A stretch of DNA of 64,000 nucleotides from Bog-473 sp963742035 (GTDB lineage: Bacteria > Actinomycetota > Acidimicrobiia > Acidimicrobiales > RAAP-2): positions 647,137-711,136 of the forward strand of contig CAVUKH010000002.1 in NCBI GenBank assembly GCA_963742035.1, given 5' to 3'. The position numbers and the translations under genes are program-made. Below the pieces are notes generated by a model. That model was not told the origin of the DNA. It worked only from the letters and a program-made list of their open reading frames with translations, and made no database searches. Shown in pieces: positions 39,810 through 50,100 of this stretch (position 1 is its first letter; the number at the start of each line of letters is the position of its first letter).

Positions 39810-41462
39810 ATGCCAGTGCGTATCCCGTCGGATCAGCACGAGACCGTGGTGTCGGTCTTGCGGGAGGCGGCGCGGGTCAACGGAGGCGTCGAGGCTTATG
39901 TCGAGCCCAGTCGCGAGGGCGGCCGGCAGAGCCTGACCTTCGCCGAATGGGACCGGGCCGCTGAGGGCGTGGCCGGACACCTCTCCCGCCTCGGTGTGGG
40001 CAAGGGCGATGTCGTCGCGCTGCTCCTGCCTTCCTGCATCGACTACGCCGTGCTGTATGGCGGATTGCTCCGGCTGGGGGCCATTGCGTCAGGCATCAAC
40101 CCGCGTATGGGTACCGGCGAGGTGACCTCCATTCTCGAGCGAGCCGCGCCGGTGCTGCTGGTGCTCGACCCGGGCGCCGGGGTGATCCCCGACCCGGGAA
40201 CAATTCCGGTGGTGCGGCGCGCCGAGACGCGGGGGTGGTGGGGAGGGCCGGGGCCGGCGGCCTGGCCCGCGCTGGCCGCCTCCGATCCCGTCGCCGTGGT
40301 CTGGACGAGCGGCACCACAGGCCGGCCCAAGGGCGCGATCTTCGATCACGCCAACCTGGCTGCAGTGGCCCGGGGGACCGACGTGTTGAGCCACCCCGGG
40401 GATCGCCGGCTCTCACCCCTGCCCTTCGCCCACGTGGGCTACATGACGCGTGCCTGGGATGAGATCGGCAACGCCGTGACGACCATCATCACCCCCACCC
40501 CGTGGCGGGCCGACGATGCCATCCGGGTCATGGCCGACGAACGGGTGACGGTCGCCCAGGGCGTCCCGACGCAGTGGGCGCTCATGCTGGCCAGCGCGGA
40601 GCTCCCGCGGGCCGATCTCGGTGCGCTGCGCGTCGCCGGGACAGGTGCGGCCCGCATGACCGCGTCCATGGTGGCCGAGGTGCGCCGCCGCTTCGGGGTA
40701 CCTGTCGTCGTGCGCTACACCTCGACCGAGTCGTCCCTCGGAACCGGCACGACGTTGACCTCGTCGGACGAAGAGGTGGCGACCACGGTGGGCCGTCCGG
40801 TGGCAGGAGTCGAGCTCGCCATCGTCGACGACGCGGGCGACCCGGTGCCCCCGGGCTCGGTCGGGCGCGTCCTGCTCCGATCCGCCGCGGCCATGCGTGG
40901 TTACTGGGGGAGTGGTCCGGGTCGGGGCCGTTCCGTGGCGGAGCTGATGGACGCGACGGCGACTGCGGCGGTGCTGGCCCCTGACGGGTGGCTGACCACG
41001 GGTGATTTCGGACGGCTCACCCCCGAGGGCAACCTGCAGTTGTCGGGTCGCGCCCACGAGCGCTACATCCGCGGCGGCTACAACGTGTACCCGGCCGAAG
41101 TCGAAGAGGCGCTGTCGTCCCACCCCGCAGTCGACCGGGTCGCCGTGGTCGGTGTGGCCGACGACGTCCTGGGCGAGGTGGGCGTGGCGGTCGTCGTGGC
41201 CGTAGAGGGAACGCACCCCGAACTCGGTCTGTTGCGCGCGCATTGTGCCCGAGAGCTCTCGGACTACAAGGCACCAGACGCCCTCGTCGTGGTCGACGAG
41301 CTTCCGCTGACGCCGATGATGAAGGTCGACCCGGTGCGTCTCGCCGCCATGGCGACGCGTGGCGCAGAGGAGCGGCAACGGCGCCTGGCGCAAAGTCGTC
41401 GTCCCGGCCCTGGGGTGCTAGGCAGTGACCCCACCGGAGAAGACGAGAAGGAGCGCGCATGA
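39810..41462 (+). CDS. AMP-dependent acyl-CoA synthetase/ligase
   Basis: The 550-residue adenylate-forming enzyme has the ATP loop VVWTSGTTGRPKGAIFDHANL, the A5-like RYTSTESSLGTG, the A7-A8 region GWLTTGDFGRLTPEGNLQLSGR with catalytic Asp, RYIRGGYNVYPAEVEEAL, and the C-terminal acylation Lys in LTPMMKVDPVRL (usually PxTxxGKxxR; here the Gly before Lys is Met). It activates a carboxylic acid as the CoA thioester via an acyl-AMP. Its stop overlaps the following SDR gene (ATGA), suggesting a shared acyl-CoA pathway. Confidence 0.9.
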   Translation: MPVRIPSDQHETVVSVLREAARVNGGVEAYVEPSREGGRQSLTFAEWDRAAEGVAGHLSRLGVGKGDVVALLLPSCIDYAVLYGGLLRLGAIASGINPRMGTGEVTSILERAAPVLLVLDPGAGVIPDPGTIPVVRRAETRGWWGGPGPAAWPALAASDPVAVVWTSGTTGRPKGAIFDHANLAAVARGTDVLSHPGDRRLSPLPFAHVGYMTRAWDEIGNAVTTIITPTPWRADDAIRVMADERVTVAQGVPTQWALMLASAELPRADLGALRVAGTGAARMTASMVAEVRRRFGVPVVVRYTSTESSLGTGTTLTSSDEEVATTVGRPVAGVELAIVDDAGDPVPPGSVGRVLLRSAAAMRGYWGSGPGRGRSVAELMDATATAAVLAPDGWLTTGDFGRLTPEGNLQLSGRAHERYIRGGYNVYPAEVEEALSSHPAVDRVAVVGVADDVLGEVGVAVVVAVEGTHPELGLLRAHCARELSDYKAPDALVVVDELPLTPMMKVDPVRLAAMATRGAEERQRRLAQSRRPGPGVLGSDPTGEDEKERA

Positions 41463-42286
41463 GCCCCACGACACGAGTCGGGGAATCCGATCCCAATCGA
41501 GGGACTGCCCCCGAGGCCATCACCCCTGGTCGCTACCAGGGGCGGGTGGCGCTGGTCACCGGCTCCGGTTCGGGCATCGGGCGCGCCACGGCGCGCCGGC
41601 TGGCGGCCGAGGGTGCCGCCGTCGCCTGCCTCGACGTCACCACAGACGCCATAGAGTCGGTGGCCGCCGAGATCAACACCGAGGCATCCGGGGCGGGTGG
41701 GTGCGCCATCGCCGTGCCGTGTGACGTGACCGACGAAGACGCGGTGGCGGCCGCAGTGGCCCGGGCTGCCGGGGAATTCGGATCGATCACCAATCTGTGC
41801 AACATTGCCGGCATCGGCGGCTTCGCCCACACGCCCGAGCAGTCGTTGAGCGGCTGGAACAGGATCATCGCCGTCAACCTGACGGGGACCTTCCTCATGT
41901 GCCGGGCCGTGCTGCCGGGCATGCTCGAGCGCGGCGGGGCCATCGTGAACACCGTCTCCACCGCCGGCATGAAAGGCCAGCCCTACTCGGCGGCCTACTG
42001 CGCCTCCAAGGGCGGCGTGCGGCTCCTGACGATGGCGCTGGCGGTCGAGTACATGGCGCGCGGTGTACGCGTGAACGGCGTGGCGCCGGGCGGGGTCGAC
42101 ACGCCGATCATCCACAACTTCGGGCCGCCCGAGGATGCCGACTGGAAGCTGATTGAGCGGCTGATGTCCCCGATCGGCTTCGCGTTCCCGCACGAGATCG
42201 CCGGCGCCTTCGCCTACCTCGGTTCGAGCGAGGCGGACTACGTGACGGGGGCGATCCTCTCCATCGACGGGGCGATCACCACCTGA
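41459..42286 (+). CDS. Short-chain dehydrogenase/reductase
   Basis: The 275-residue classical SDR has the NAD(P) loop VTGSGSGIGRAT, NIAGIGGFAHTP (NAG-type), catalytic Ser in NTVSTAGMKG, YSAAYCASKGGV (YxxxK) and APGGVDTPII. An acidic residue after the second strand (ACLDVT) favours NAD(H). The actinobacterial pattern GSGSGIG and the 30-residue N-terminal extension resemble 3-hydroxyacyl-CoA or steroid dehydrogenases. Translation is coupled to the acyl-CoA synthetase by a 4-nt overlap. Confidence 0.9.
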   Translation: MSPTTRVGESDPNRGTAPEAITPGRYQGRVALVTGSGSGIGRATARRLAAEGAAVACLDVTTDAIESVAAEINTEASGAGGCAIAVPCDVTDEDAVAAAVARAAGEFGSITNLCNIAGIGGFAHTPEQSLSGWNRIIAVNLTGTFLMCRAVLPGMLERGGAIVNTVSTAGMKGQPYSAAYCASKGGVRLLTMALAVEYMARGVRVNGVAPGGVDTPIIHNFGPPEDADWKLIERLMSPIGFAFPHEIAGAFAYLGSSEADYVTGAILSIDGAITT

Positions 42287-42324
42287 GTACGTCCGAGACG
42301 TCCCGGGTCCCGGCAGCGGCACGC

Positions 42325-43455
42325 GTGCGCGTCGCACTCGACGCCACGCCGTTGCTCGGGTTGCCCACGGGCGTCGGAGCCTTCTGTTACGGCGCATCGG
42401 CGGCTCTGGCGCAGCGACCGGAGGTCGACGTCAGGGCCTTCGCCATCAGCTGGCGCCGCCGCCGGCTGATCGAGACACACCTGCCGGATGGCGTCACCGC
42501 GCACCAGCGGCCCATGCCTGCCCGCCCCCTTCATGCGCTGTGGACCCGGGGAGACGTACCACCACTCGAATGGTTCATCGGCACCACCGATGTCGTCCAT
42601 GGCACGAACTTCCTGGTGCCTCCGACGAGGCGCGCGGCCGCGGTCGTCTCGGTGCACGACCTCACGCCGTTGCACCATCCTGAACTGTGCGATCCGGCGA
42701 CATTGGCGTATCCGGGATTGATCCGGCGTGCCTTGGCCCGCGGCGCGTGGGTCCACGTTGATTCCGCCTTCGTGGGCGACGAGGTGATGGAGGCCTTCGG
42801 CGCCGATCCGTCCCGCGTCCGTGTGGTCAACCCCGGCATCCCTGATCTGCCCGTCCCGACGGGCGCCGAGGCCGAGGCGGTGCTCAGTCGGGTACTCCCG
42901 GCCGGGGTGACTCGCTTTTGCCTCGCGGTCGGGACAGCCGAGCCGCGCAAGGACCTCCCGGGTCTGGTGCGGTCGTTCGGCACGGTGGCCGGCCGTCTGG
43001 CCGATGTCGCACTCGTCCTGGCCGGTCCCCCGGGATGGGGCGAGCAAGCGCTCGACGATGCCGTCGCCGGGTCGGCGGCCCGGGCGCGGATAGTCCGCAC
43101 GGGATGGACGGCGCCGTCCGATTTGGCTGTCTTGCTGGCGCGGGCCAGCGTGTTGGCTTATCCGTCGCTGTACGAAGGATTCGGATTCCCGCCGCTGCAG
43201 GCGATGCGCGCCGGCGTGCCGGTGGTGGCGACGCGAGCGGGCTCGTTGCCCGAGGTGCTCGGCAACGCCGCTTTGCTGGTCGACGCCGGTGACCATGACG
43301 GTCTGGCCGAGGCCATCGCCACCTGCTTGCAGGAGGGGGAGGTGCGGCGCCGTCTCGTCGCAGCTGGGACCTCCTGGTCGGCCCGCTATTCGTGGGGGCG
43401 TTGCGCCGAAGAGCTGGTTGCACTCTACCGCGACGTCGTGGCGGCCCATGGGTGA
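42325..43455 (+). CDS. GT4 family glycosyltransferase (first of three)
   Basis: The 376-residue GT-B enzyme starts MRVALDATPLLGLPTGVGAF, the acceptor-side loop typical of mannosyl/rhamnosyl GT4 proteins, then VVSVHDLTPLHHPE, VHVDSAFVGDEVMEAF, LAVGTAEPRKDLPGLV (donor start), VRTGWTAPSDLAVLLARASVLAYPSLYEGFGFPPLQAMRAG in essence, with the E-x7-E loop YEGFGFPPLQAM. GTG 42325 lies 38 nt after the SDR stop. It overlaps the next GT4 gene by 8 nt. Confidence 0.9.
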   Translation: MRVALDATPLLGLPTGVGAFCYGASAALAQRPEVDVRAFAISWRRRRLIETHLPDGVTAHQRPMPARPLHALWTRGDVPPLEWFIGTTDVVHGTNFLVPPTRRAAAVVSVHDLTPLHHPELCDPATLAYPGLIRRALARGAWVHVDSAFVGDEVMEAFGADPSRVRVVNPGIPDLPVPTGAEAEAVLSRVLPAGVTRFCLAVGTAEPRKDLPGLVRSFGTVAGRLADVALVLAGPPGWGEQALDDAVAGSAARARIVRTGWTAPSDLAVLLARASVLAYPSLYEGFGFPPLQAMRAGVPVVATRAGSLPEVLGNAALLVDAGDHDGLAEAIATCLQEGEVRRRLVAAGTSWSARYSWGRCAEELVALYRDVVAAHG

Positions 43456-44587
43456 GCGGCCCGCACCCTCGGTGCTCCTCGCCGTCGAGCAGCTCCGGCG
43501 GCGTGTGCCCGGCGGCATCGGCTCCTACGCCCGCGGCCTGCTCGGCGGCTTGGCCACCGTCGCGGCGGAGGGCGAGACGGTCGAGTTGGCGTTGTTGGCC
43601 AGCCGGGCACCCGGCGGGACCGTCGACCCTCTGGCAGCCTTCGGCCGCCCGGTGCTGACGTCGCGGCTACCGAGCCTGCTCATGCCCCTTGCCTGGGACC
43701 ACGGGCTGTCCCGCGCGCCGGCCGGCTTCGACATCGTGCATTCGGTGTCGCTGGCCTCACCTCGACTGCGGCGCTCCAGCCCGGAACGCCTGGTCGTGAC
43801 GGTGCACGACGTCGCGTGGCGCCGGCATCCCGAAGCGACGACACGGCGCGGTGCGCGCTGGCACGAGGCCGCACTGCGGCGCGCCAGCCGTTCGGGAGCC
43901 GCGCTGGTTGTCCCGTCTCGCCTGGTGGCGGCAGACTTGGTGGCGAGCGATATTGCCGAAAGTCGCATCACCGTCGTGCCGAGTGGCGCCGACCACCTGC
44001 CTCCGCCCGACCCGGACGCCACCGATGCGCTCCTGCGCAGTGTCGGCGTCTCGGATGCGTTCCTCCTCACCGTCGGCACGCTCGAGCCCCGCAAGAACGT
44101 GGACCGGCTGGTGCGGGCCTTCGGCCAGGTGCGCAGGTCCCTCCCCGGTCCGTGGCCGTTGGTGATCGTCGGTCCGACCGGTTGGGGGCCCGGGCCGGAG
44201 AGACCTCCGGCGGCGGACCATGTGGTCTTCACGGGCCCCGTCCCCGCCGCTGTCCTGTCCGAGCTCTACCGGCGGGCGCGTGCCTTCGTCTATGTGCCGC
44301 TCACGGAGGGGTACGGCCTGCCGCCGCTGGAAGCCATGCGGGCGGCCGTCCCGACCGTGGTCTCCGAAGAAGTTCCGAGCGTGCACGACCTCGGTGCGCC
44401 GGACCCGGCTCCGGCGCGCATCGTCGACCCGCTCGATGTCGACGACATCGCTGCAGGCCTGGCCGCCGTCCTGACCGACGAGGTCCTGCGCGCCGCCTTG
44501 GCCCGCCGGGGTGCGGCCTTCGCAGCGGCGCGGACCTGGCGCGGGACCGCCAGCGCCCATCTCGACCTCTGGCGGTCGCTGCAATGA
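43448..44587 (+). CDS. GT4 family glycosyltransferase (second of three)
   Basis: The 379-residue GT-B enzyme has LLAVEQLRRRVPGGIGSYAR at the N-terminus, VVTVHDVAWRRHPEA, VVPSRLVAADLVAS, LTVGTLEPRKNVDRLVRAF, VVFTGPVPAAVLSELYRRA and TEGYGLPPLEAM (E-x7-E loop). It is a diverged copy of the enzymes on either side. ATG 43448 overlaps the preceding gene and its TGA overlaps the next ATG, so the three GT4 genes and probably the reductase form one translational unit. Confidence 0.9.
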   Translation: MGERPAPSVLLAVEQLRRRVPGGIGSYARGLLGGLATVAAEGETVELALLASRAPGGTVDPLAAFGRPVLTSRLPSLLMPLAWDHGLSRAPAGFDIVHSVSLASPRLRRSSPERLVVTVHDVAWRRHPEATTRRGARWHEAALRRASRSGAALVVPSRLVAADLVASDIAESRITVVPSGADHLPPPDPDATDALLRSVGVSDAFLLTVGTLEPRKNVDRLVRAFGQVRRSLPGPWPLVIVGPTGWGPGPERPPAADHVVFTGPVPAAVLSELYRRARAFVYVPLTEGYGLPPLEAMRAAVPTVVSEEVPSVHDLGAPDPAPARIVDPLDVDDIAAGLAAVLTDEVLRAALARRGAAFAAARTWRGTASAHLDLWRSLQ

Positions 44588-45732
44588 CGGAGGACCGGCA
44601 CCTCGCTGTGTCGCTCGACGTCTCCGCCGTCCCGGCGCGGCCCGGTGGAGCGGGCTACTACACCATGGCGTTGGCCCGCGGGCTCGCCGGCCAAAACGAC
44701 GTGGGTCTCTCGCTCGTCACTCGCCGCGGCGACGAGGCGCGCTGGCGCGATCTGGCCCGCGACGCCACGGTGCGCGGGGCGGTTCCGGTGGCGCGGCCGG
44801 CCCGGCTCGTCTTCGAGCAGCTCCGTCTCGGTTCCGTGCTGCGTTCGGTCGGCGTCGACGTCCACCACGGACCGCACTACACCATGCCCGCCCGATCGCC
44901 GGTGCCCTGTGTGGCGACGATTCACGACTGCACCTTTTTCGACCATCCGGAGTGGCACCTGCGCTCCAAAGCGGCGTTCTTCCGTCGCGCCATACGCCGC
45001 GCTGCGCGGCACGCCGCGGTCGTGATCTGCGTCAGCCAGGTCACCGAGGATCGCCTGCGCGCCCTTTGCGACGTGCGGGCCCGCGTCGTCGTGGCTCCTC
45101 ACGGGGTGGATCATCAGCGCTTCACTCCGCATGAGCCGGCCGAGGGCGCCGACCGGACGGTGCTCGCCGCACTCGGCGTGCCGGTGGACCGCCCGCTCGT
45201 CGCCTACGTCGGCACTCTCGAGCCCCGCAAAGGGGTGGTCCCTCTGATCGCCGCTTTCGACGAAGTGGCGCGGCGTCACCCTGATGCCGTGCTGGTACTC
45301 GGAGGGCAGACCGGCTGGGGGATGGCCGAGACGGAGCGCGCCCTGGCGGCTGCCCGGCACCCCGAGCGCATCGTGCGCACCGGCTATCTGCCCGATCCCG
45401 CCGTCCCGGCACTGCTGCGCCAGGCTGCGGTCGTCGCCTATCCGGCCCTCGAAGAGGGCTTTGGCCTCCCTGCACTGGAGGCCTTGGCCTGTGGCGCACC
45501 CCTCGTGACCACCGAGGGCACCGCCATGGCGGAAATGGCCCGGGGCGCGGCCCTCCTGGTGCCCCCTGCTGACGTCGCGGCCCTGGCCTCGGCCCTCGGT
45601 ACGGCCCTCGAGGATGGCCGTGGCACCGACCGCAGCGTGCTCGGGATCACCGTGGCGCGGGAGCGGACCTGGGAGGCCAGCGTCACCCTGCACCGGCAGG
45701 CCTATGCGCTGGCCCTGTCGGCCTCGCAGTAG
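44584..45732 (+). CDS. GT4 family glycosyltransferase (third of three)
   Basis: The 382-residue enzyme starts with VSLDVSAVPARPGGAGYYTM, then DVHHGPHYTMP, VATIHDCTFFDHPEWH, VICVSQVTEDRLRAL, VVAPHGVDHQRFTP, VAYVGTLEPRKGVVPLI, VRTGYLPDPAVPALLRQA and EEGFGLPALEALACG (E-x7-E loop). It resembles mannosyl- or D-rhamnosyltransferases of O-antigen systems. ATG 44584 overlaps the preceding stop. The stop TAG is part of the -10 box of the following reductase gene. Confidence 0.9.
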   Translation: MTEDRHLAVSLDVSAVPARPGGAGYYTMALARGLAGQNDVGLSLVTRRGDEARWRDLARDATVRGAVPVARPARLVFEQLRLGSVLRSVGVDVHHGPHYTMPARSPVPCVATIHDCTFFDHPEWHLRSKAAFFRRAIRRAARHAAVVICVSQVTEDRLRALCDVRARVVVAPHGVDHQRFTPHEPAEGADRTVLAALGVPVDRPLVAYVGTLEPRKGVVPLIAAFDEVARRHPDAVLVLGGQTGWGMAETERALAAARHPERIVRTGYLPDPAVPALLRQAAVVAYPALEEGFGLPALEALACGAPLVTTEGTAMAEMARGAALLVPPADVAALASALGTALEDGRGTDRSVLGITVARERTWEASVTLHRQAYALALSASQ

Positions 45733-45735
45733 GGT
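45730..45735 (+). promoter_or_regulatory. -10 box (TAGGGT) of the RMD-like gene
   Basis: TAGGGT begins at the stop codon of the third GT4 gene and lies exactly 7 nt before GTG 45743, so the reductase may have its own leaderless transcript in addition to read-through. Confidence 0.45.
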
Positions 45736-45742
45736 TCGGCCG

Positions 45743-46633
45743 GTGCGCGCGCTGATCACGGGCGGAAAAGGATTCGTGGGGCAGTGGCTGGCCGCGCACC
45801 TCAAGGACCGCGGCGACGAGGTCGCGGTGATCGACATAGAGACGGACGTGGCCGACGGTGCCGCGGTCCGTCGGGTCATGGCCGACATCGTGCCGGACGC
45901 CGTCTACCACCTGGCCGCCATGACCCACGTCGGGGAGAGCTGGGAGAACCCGAGCCAGGTCCTGCGCGTCAACGTGCTCGGCACGGCGGAGATCCTGGCC
46001 GCGGCGCGGTCCATCGAGAGCCGCCCCCGCGTGCTGGTGGTCAGCTCGGCCGAGGTCTACGGGATCGTCACCCCGGCACAGCTTCCCCTCGGCGAGGACA
46101 CGCCGGTGGAGCCCGCCAGCCCGTATGCCGCCAGCAAGCTGGCGGCGGAGACCGTGGCGCTCCAGGCCTGGCGCGGCTACGACCAGCCCGTGGTGATCGT
46201 GCGCCCTTTCAACCACATCGGCCCTGGCCAATCGCCCAATTTCTTCGTGCCGGCGTTGGCCAAGCGGATCGTCGAGGCCCGCCGTAGCGGAGCCCGGTCC
46301 ATGCCCGTGGGCACCCTCACCACCCGGCGCGACTTCACGGACGTCCGTGACGTGGTGGTGGCCTACAGGCTCTTGATCGAAAACGGTGAGCCCGGTGGCG
46401 TCTACAACGTCTGCTCTGGACGCGACGTCGCCATGTCGGAGGTGGCGTCCCAGCTCCTCGAGTTGGCGGGGGCTGACCTGACACTCGAGACCGACCCTTC
46501 GCTGGTCCGACCGGTCGACGTCCCTGTGCTTCGGGGCAGTGCGGCGCGGCTGCAGGCCCTCACGGGATGGCGACCACAGATCCCGCTCGCGACAACGCTC
46601 GCCGACGTCCTGGCCTCGTGGGAGGGGGACTGA
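45743..46633 (+). CDS. GDP-6-deoxy-D-lyxo-hexos-4-ulose reductase-like SDR (RMD-like)
   Basis: The 296-residue extended SDR has LITGGKGFVGQWLAAHL, VYHLAAMTHVGESWENP, VSSAEVYG, YAASKLAAE (YxxxK) and RPFNHIGPGQSPNFFVPALA. The last block is characteristic of RMD, which reduces the GMD product to GDP-D-rhamnose, and of close relatives acting on GDP-mannose-derived keto sugars. Position right after three GT4 genes fits a D-rhamnose-type glycan. No GMD gene is present in the window, so the product is inference. Confidence 0.82.
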   Translation: MRALITGGKGFVGQWLAAHLKDRGDEVAVIDIETDVADGAAVRRVMADIVPDAVYHLAAMTHVGESWENPSQVLRVNVLGTAEILAAARSIESRPRVLVVSSAEVYGIVTPAQLPLGEDTPVEPASPYAASKLAAETVALQAWRGYDQPVVIVRPFNHIGPGQSPNFFVPALAKRIVEARRSGARSMPVGTLTTRRDFTDVRDVVVAYRLLIENGEPGGVYNVCSGRDVAMSEVASQLLELAGADLTLETDPSLVRPVDVPVLRGSAARLQALTGWRPQIPLATTLADVLASWEGD

Positions 46634-46664
46634 CGGCGAGCGTTGGTCTGCGGAAGGGTGCCGC

Positions 46665-47033
46665 TCAGGCGCTCACGCGCTGGCGGATCTGAATCCGTAC
46701 CTCTCGAGCCTGTTCCCGGGCCTTCGTGGTGACCTGGGTCACCGAGGCGGGAAGCTTGTCCTCGAGCGGTTGCAGGGTCGTCTCGACGAACTGCACGGCC
46801 GTCTCGGCCAGATCGTCGATCTGGTGGTAACCCTTGGCGACACCGTGGCGCATCTCGTCGATTCGCTGGTCCAGCGAGAAGTCCCTGGAGAGCCGGTTCT
46901 GCAGCTCGACCCGGTGGACCTGGGCCCGCTGGTAGCCGAGGACGCCGAGGCCGACGGCCACGTAGGCGGCGTCGCGGGCGAGGTCCGTGACACCCTTGGA
47001 GATGTTGGTGATGTTGCTCGGCACTTCAGGCAT
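46665..47033 (-). CDS. Small helical coiled-coil protein, uncharacterised
   Basis: The 122-residue product starts MPEVPSNITNISKGVTDLAR, has a weakly hydrophobic stretch (DAAYVAVGLGVLGY), then continuous amphipathic helix to a basic end (KAREQAREVRIQIRQRVSA). Composition recalls heparin-binding haemagglutinin-like or phasin-like actinobacterial proteins, but I cannot assign it. ATG 47033 has a strong GGAGG 6 nt upstream, and a consensus promoter lies at 47112-47140. It is divergent from the large GT2 membrane protein. Confidence 0.72.
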   Translation of the reverse strand: MPEVPSNITNISKGVTDLARDAAYVAVGLGVLGYQRAQVHRVELQNRLSRDFSLDQRIDEMRHGVAKGYHQIDDLAETAVQFVETTLQPLEDKLPASVTQVTTKAREQAREVRIQIRQRVSA

Positions 47034-47111
47034 GTGGAGCCTCCTGTCTGGTCGGTTCACGCCGACGTTCTGGACACAGAAGCCGCCGGGAGGCCACTGC
47101 GTTCGTGTACA

Positions 47112-47140
47112 AGAGTATCACGAGTGTTAAACAGTAGCAA
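47112..47140 (-). promoter_or_regulatory. Promoter (TTGCTA-17-TACTCT) of the coiled-coil protein gene
   Basis: On the minus strand a -35 TTGCTA (47135-47140), 17-nt spacer and -10 TACTCT (47112-47117) precede the gene, leaving a 5' leader of about 70 nt with a GGAGG site. The region is markedly richer in A/T than its surroundings. Confidence 0.55.
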
Positions 47141-47158
47141 GCACTGGAGGTGATTTTC

Positions 47159-50100
47159 GTGCCTGCCGGGGAGGAGGTCGGACCGGATAGCCTCGACCCC
47201 CTGATGGACGCCCAAGTGCCGGCCGTGGTCGCCGTCTTCGTCACGACCGACCCCGGGCCCTGGCTCGAGGAGGCGCTTTCCTCGCTGGCGTCGCAGGACT
47301 ACGAAGAGCTCTCCGTGTTGGTCCTGTCCACCGGGGAGGAGGATCCGGACGTCACAGAACGGGTGGCACGGGTGCTGCCCGATGCATTCGTGCGGCACCT
47401 GCCGGGACGGCCCGGGTACGCCGCCGCATCCAACGAGGCGCTCTCCATGGTGGAGGGAGCGGCGTTCTTCTTGCTCCTGCACGACGACGTCGCGCCGGAC
47501 CCGGATGCGGTGCACAAAATGGTCGAGGAGTCGTTCCGCTCCAATGCCGGAGTCGTGTCACCGAAGTTCGTGAACTGGGACGACCCCCGGGTGTTGCTGC
47601 ACGTCGGCATGACCTGTGACAAGACGGGCGCCGTGGTGGATCGCATCATCGAGGGCGAGGTCGACCACGGGCAGCACGATGCCGTACGCGATGTCTTCGT
47701 GGCCCCCGGCGGTTGCATTCTGGTGCGGGCGGATCTCTTCACCGAGCTCAAGGGATTCGACGCCGGGATCGTCGCCATGGGGGAGGACCTCGACCTCTCC
47801 TGGCGCAGCCAGGTTGCGGGCTCCCGTGTCGTGGTCGCCCCGGACGCCCGGGTGCGCCATCGCGAGGTGATCGCCGGTGGGCTCGAGCCGTTGGCGGTGT
47901 CCGGCGAGCCCGAGGGCCGCCATCCCGCCACCATGCAGTCCCTCCAGCGGCGCCACGAGCTGCGGGCCGTCCTCAAGTGCTACACGCGGATCACGTTGTT
48001 GCGGGTCTTGCCGCAAGCGGCGCTCCTGGCCCTCGGTGAGGTCGTCGTCGCCGTGCTGGCCCGCGATCGCGGCCGGGTTCGTGCCGTGACCGGGGCCTGG
48101 CGCTGGAACTTCCGCCGGCTGACCGAGATCTCGATGCTGCGCGGCGAGCTGGCAGATCACCGGCTCTTTCCCGACAGCGAGGTGCGCCGGCTGCAGGCGC
48201 GGGGGAGCGCTCGGCTCTCGCGCTACCTGAGCCGCCTTTCCCACCAGGGCCTCGAAGCTGCCAACGCCGTGGCCGTCACCAGGGAGCGGTCCGAGCGGGA
48301 AGTGGAGCGGGAGGACCAGGTGGCGCTGCTCACCGGGAGCGTCGGCTCGGCCTTCAGCGAGGATGCCGACTTCGACGAGCTCGACGACCTGGGACGGCGC
48401 GCCGGTCGGGACCGCTTCGGGCGACGGGTCCGGTCGTCACCCCTCAGCACCGGGCGCCAACGCACCGTTGCCCTGGTCATCGCCCTGCTGGTCATTGCCG
48501 TCGGGACGCGGGAGCTCTTCTTCGGGACGCTCCCGCTCGTCGGGCAGCTGGCGCCGCTCCCGTCGTGGTCGGCCAGCTGGCACCACTTCTTCTCGGGCTG
48601 GCAGTCGTCCGGCGTCGGTACCACCGCGCCCGCCTCACCGGCCTTCGGCCTCTTCGGCCTGAGCGGCACCGTGTTCTTCGGCGCCATGGGGACGTTGCAG
48701 CGCGTCCTGATTCTGGGGTGCATCCCGCTCGGCGCGTGGGGGGTCTCGCGCTGTCTGCGCCCCCTCGTGTCACCACGCGCCCGGGTGGTGGCGGTCATCT
48801 GCTACCTGGGGCTCCCGCTGCCCTACGGCGCGCTCGGGACGGGCCGCTGGGACGGGCTCGTGGCCTATGCCCTCTTCCCCTTCATTGCGCTGGGCCTGGC
48901 TCGCACGGCCGGGGTGGCCCCCTACGGCGTCGAACCCGGATCGCACTGGCGGAGCCGACCCACCGGTCAGGTCGTCCTGCTCGGGACGGTCATCGCCGCC
49001 GCCTCGTGCGTTGCGCCGGCCGTGGTGCCCATGGTCCTCGTCACGGCGGTCGCCTGGGTGCTCGGTTCCCTCCTCGTCGGCGCGCGCGGTCCGACATGGC
49101 GGGTCCTCGTCGTGGCGGTCCAAGCGGTCGTGGTCGCCCTGATCCTGGCCTTGCCCTGGGTCGTCGGCACGGCCCTCGCGGGCAAGGGGTCGGTGGCCAT
49201 CTTCGGCCTCCCCTTGTCGGGAGCAACGGCGCCCAGTTGGGGCGACATCCTCCGTTTCGCCGTCGGGCCGGCCGCCCGGTCACCCATCGCCTGGCTCCTG
49301 GTGGTCGGCGCGGCGCTGCCACTCGTGATTGCCCGCGGCACCAGGTTGGCCTGGGCCGCGCGCATGTGGGTCCTGGCGCTGGCCTCGTGGGGACTGGCCT
49401 ACGCCAGCACGCGTGGTGATCTCGGCTCCTTCACCCCCTCCGAGACGGTCGTGCTCGCTCCCGCCGCCCTTGCTGTCGCAGTCTGTGTCGGGATCGGTAT
49501 CGCCGCCTTCGAGTACGATCTCAGCGGCCGCGAGTTCGGATGGCGGCAGCTCGCCAGCGCCGCCGCGATCGTGTTCGTGGCGCTCGGCTTGCTCCCGGTC
49601 GTGGGAGGGGCCATCGGTGGTCGGTGGGACCTCCCGGCACAAGGGGTCGAGCAGCCGCTGGCCTTCCTCGCACGCCCCAGCACGAGTGTGGCCCGCGTGC
49701 TGTGGCTCGGTGACCCCCGGGCCCTGCCGGCGGGAGGGTGGTCGGTCCAATCGGGCCTGGCCTACGCCCTTACGCCGGAGGATCTGCCCGACGCGGCGCA
49801 GGTGCTGACCCCGGCGGGCCCGGGCCCGGCCGAGGAGGTGGCCAAGGCCGTGCGCCTCGCCCAGGCCGGTGGCACCGTCCACCTCGGTCGCCTGCTGGCT
49901 CCCGCCGGCGTGCGCTACGTCGTCGTCGTCGACGCGCTCGCGCCGTCGCTGGTCGGAACGAGTCCCGAGTCGGTGAGCGCGCCGCCACCGGCCGGCCTCA
50001 ATGCCGAGCTCCTCCAGCAGGACGACCTGCAGGTGGTGCCCGGGGTGATGGGTGTCCAGGTCTACGAGAACGGGGCGACCATACCGGTCACCGCCACGCG

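Noticed and set aside
42238..43518. Minus-strand open frame of 426 codons
   Set aside because: Antisense of the first GT4 gene, with no recognisable motif.
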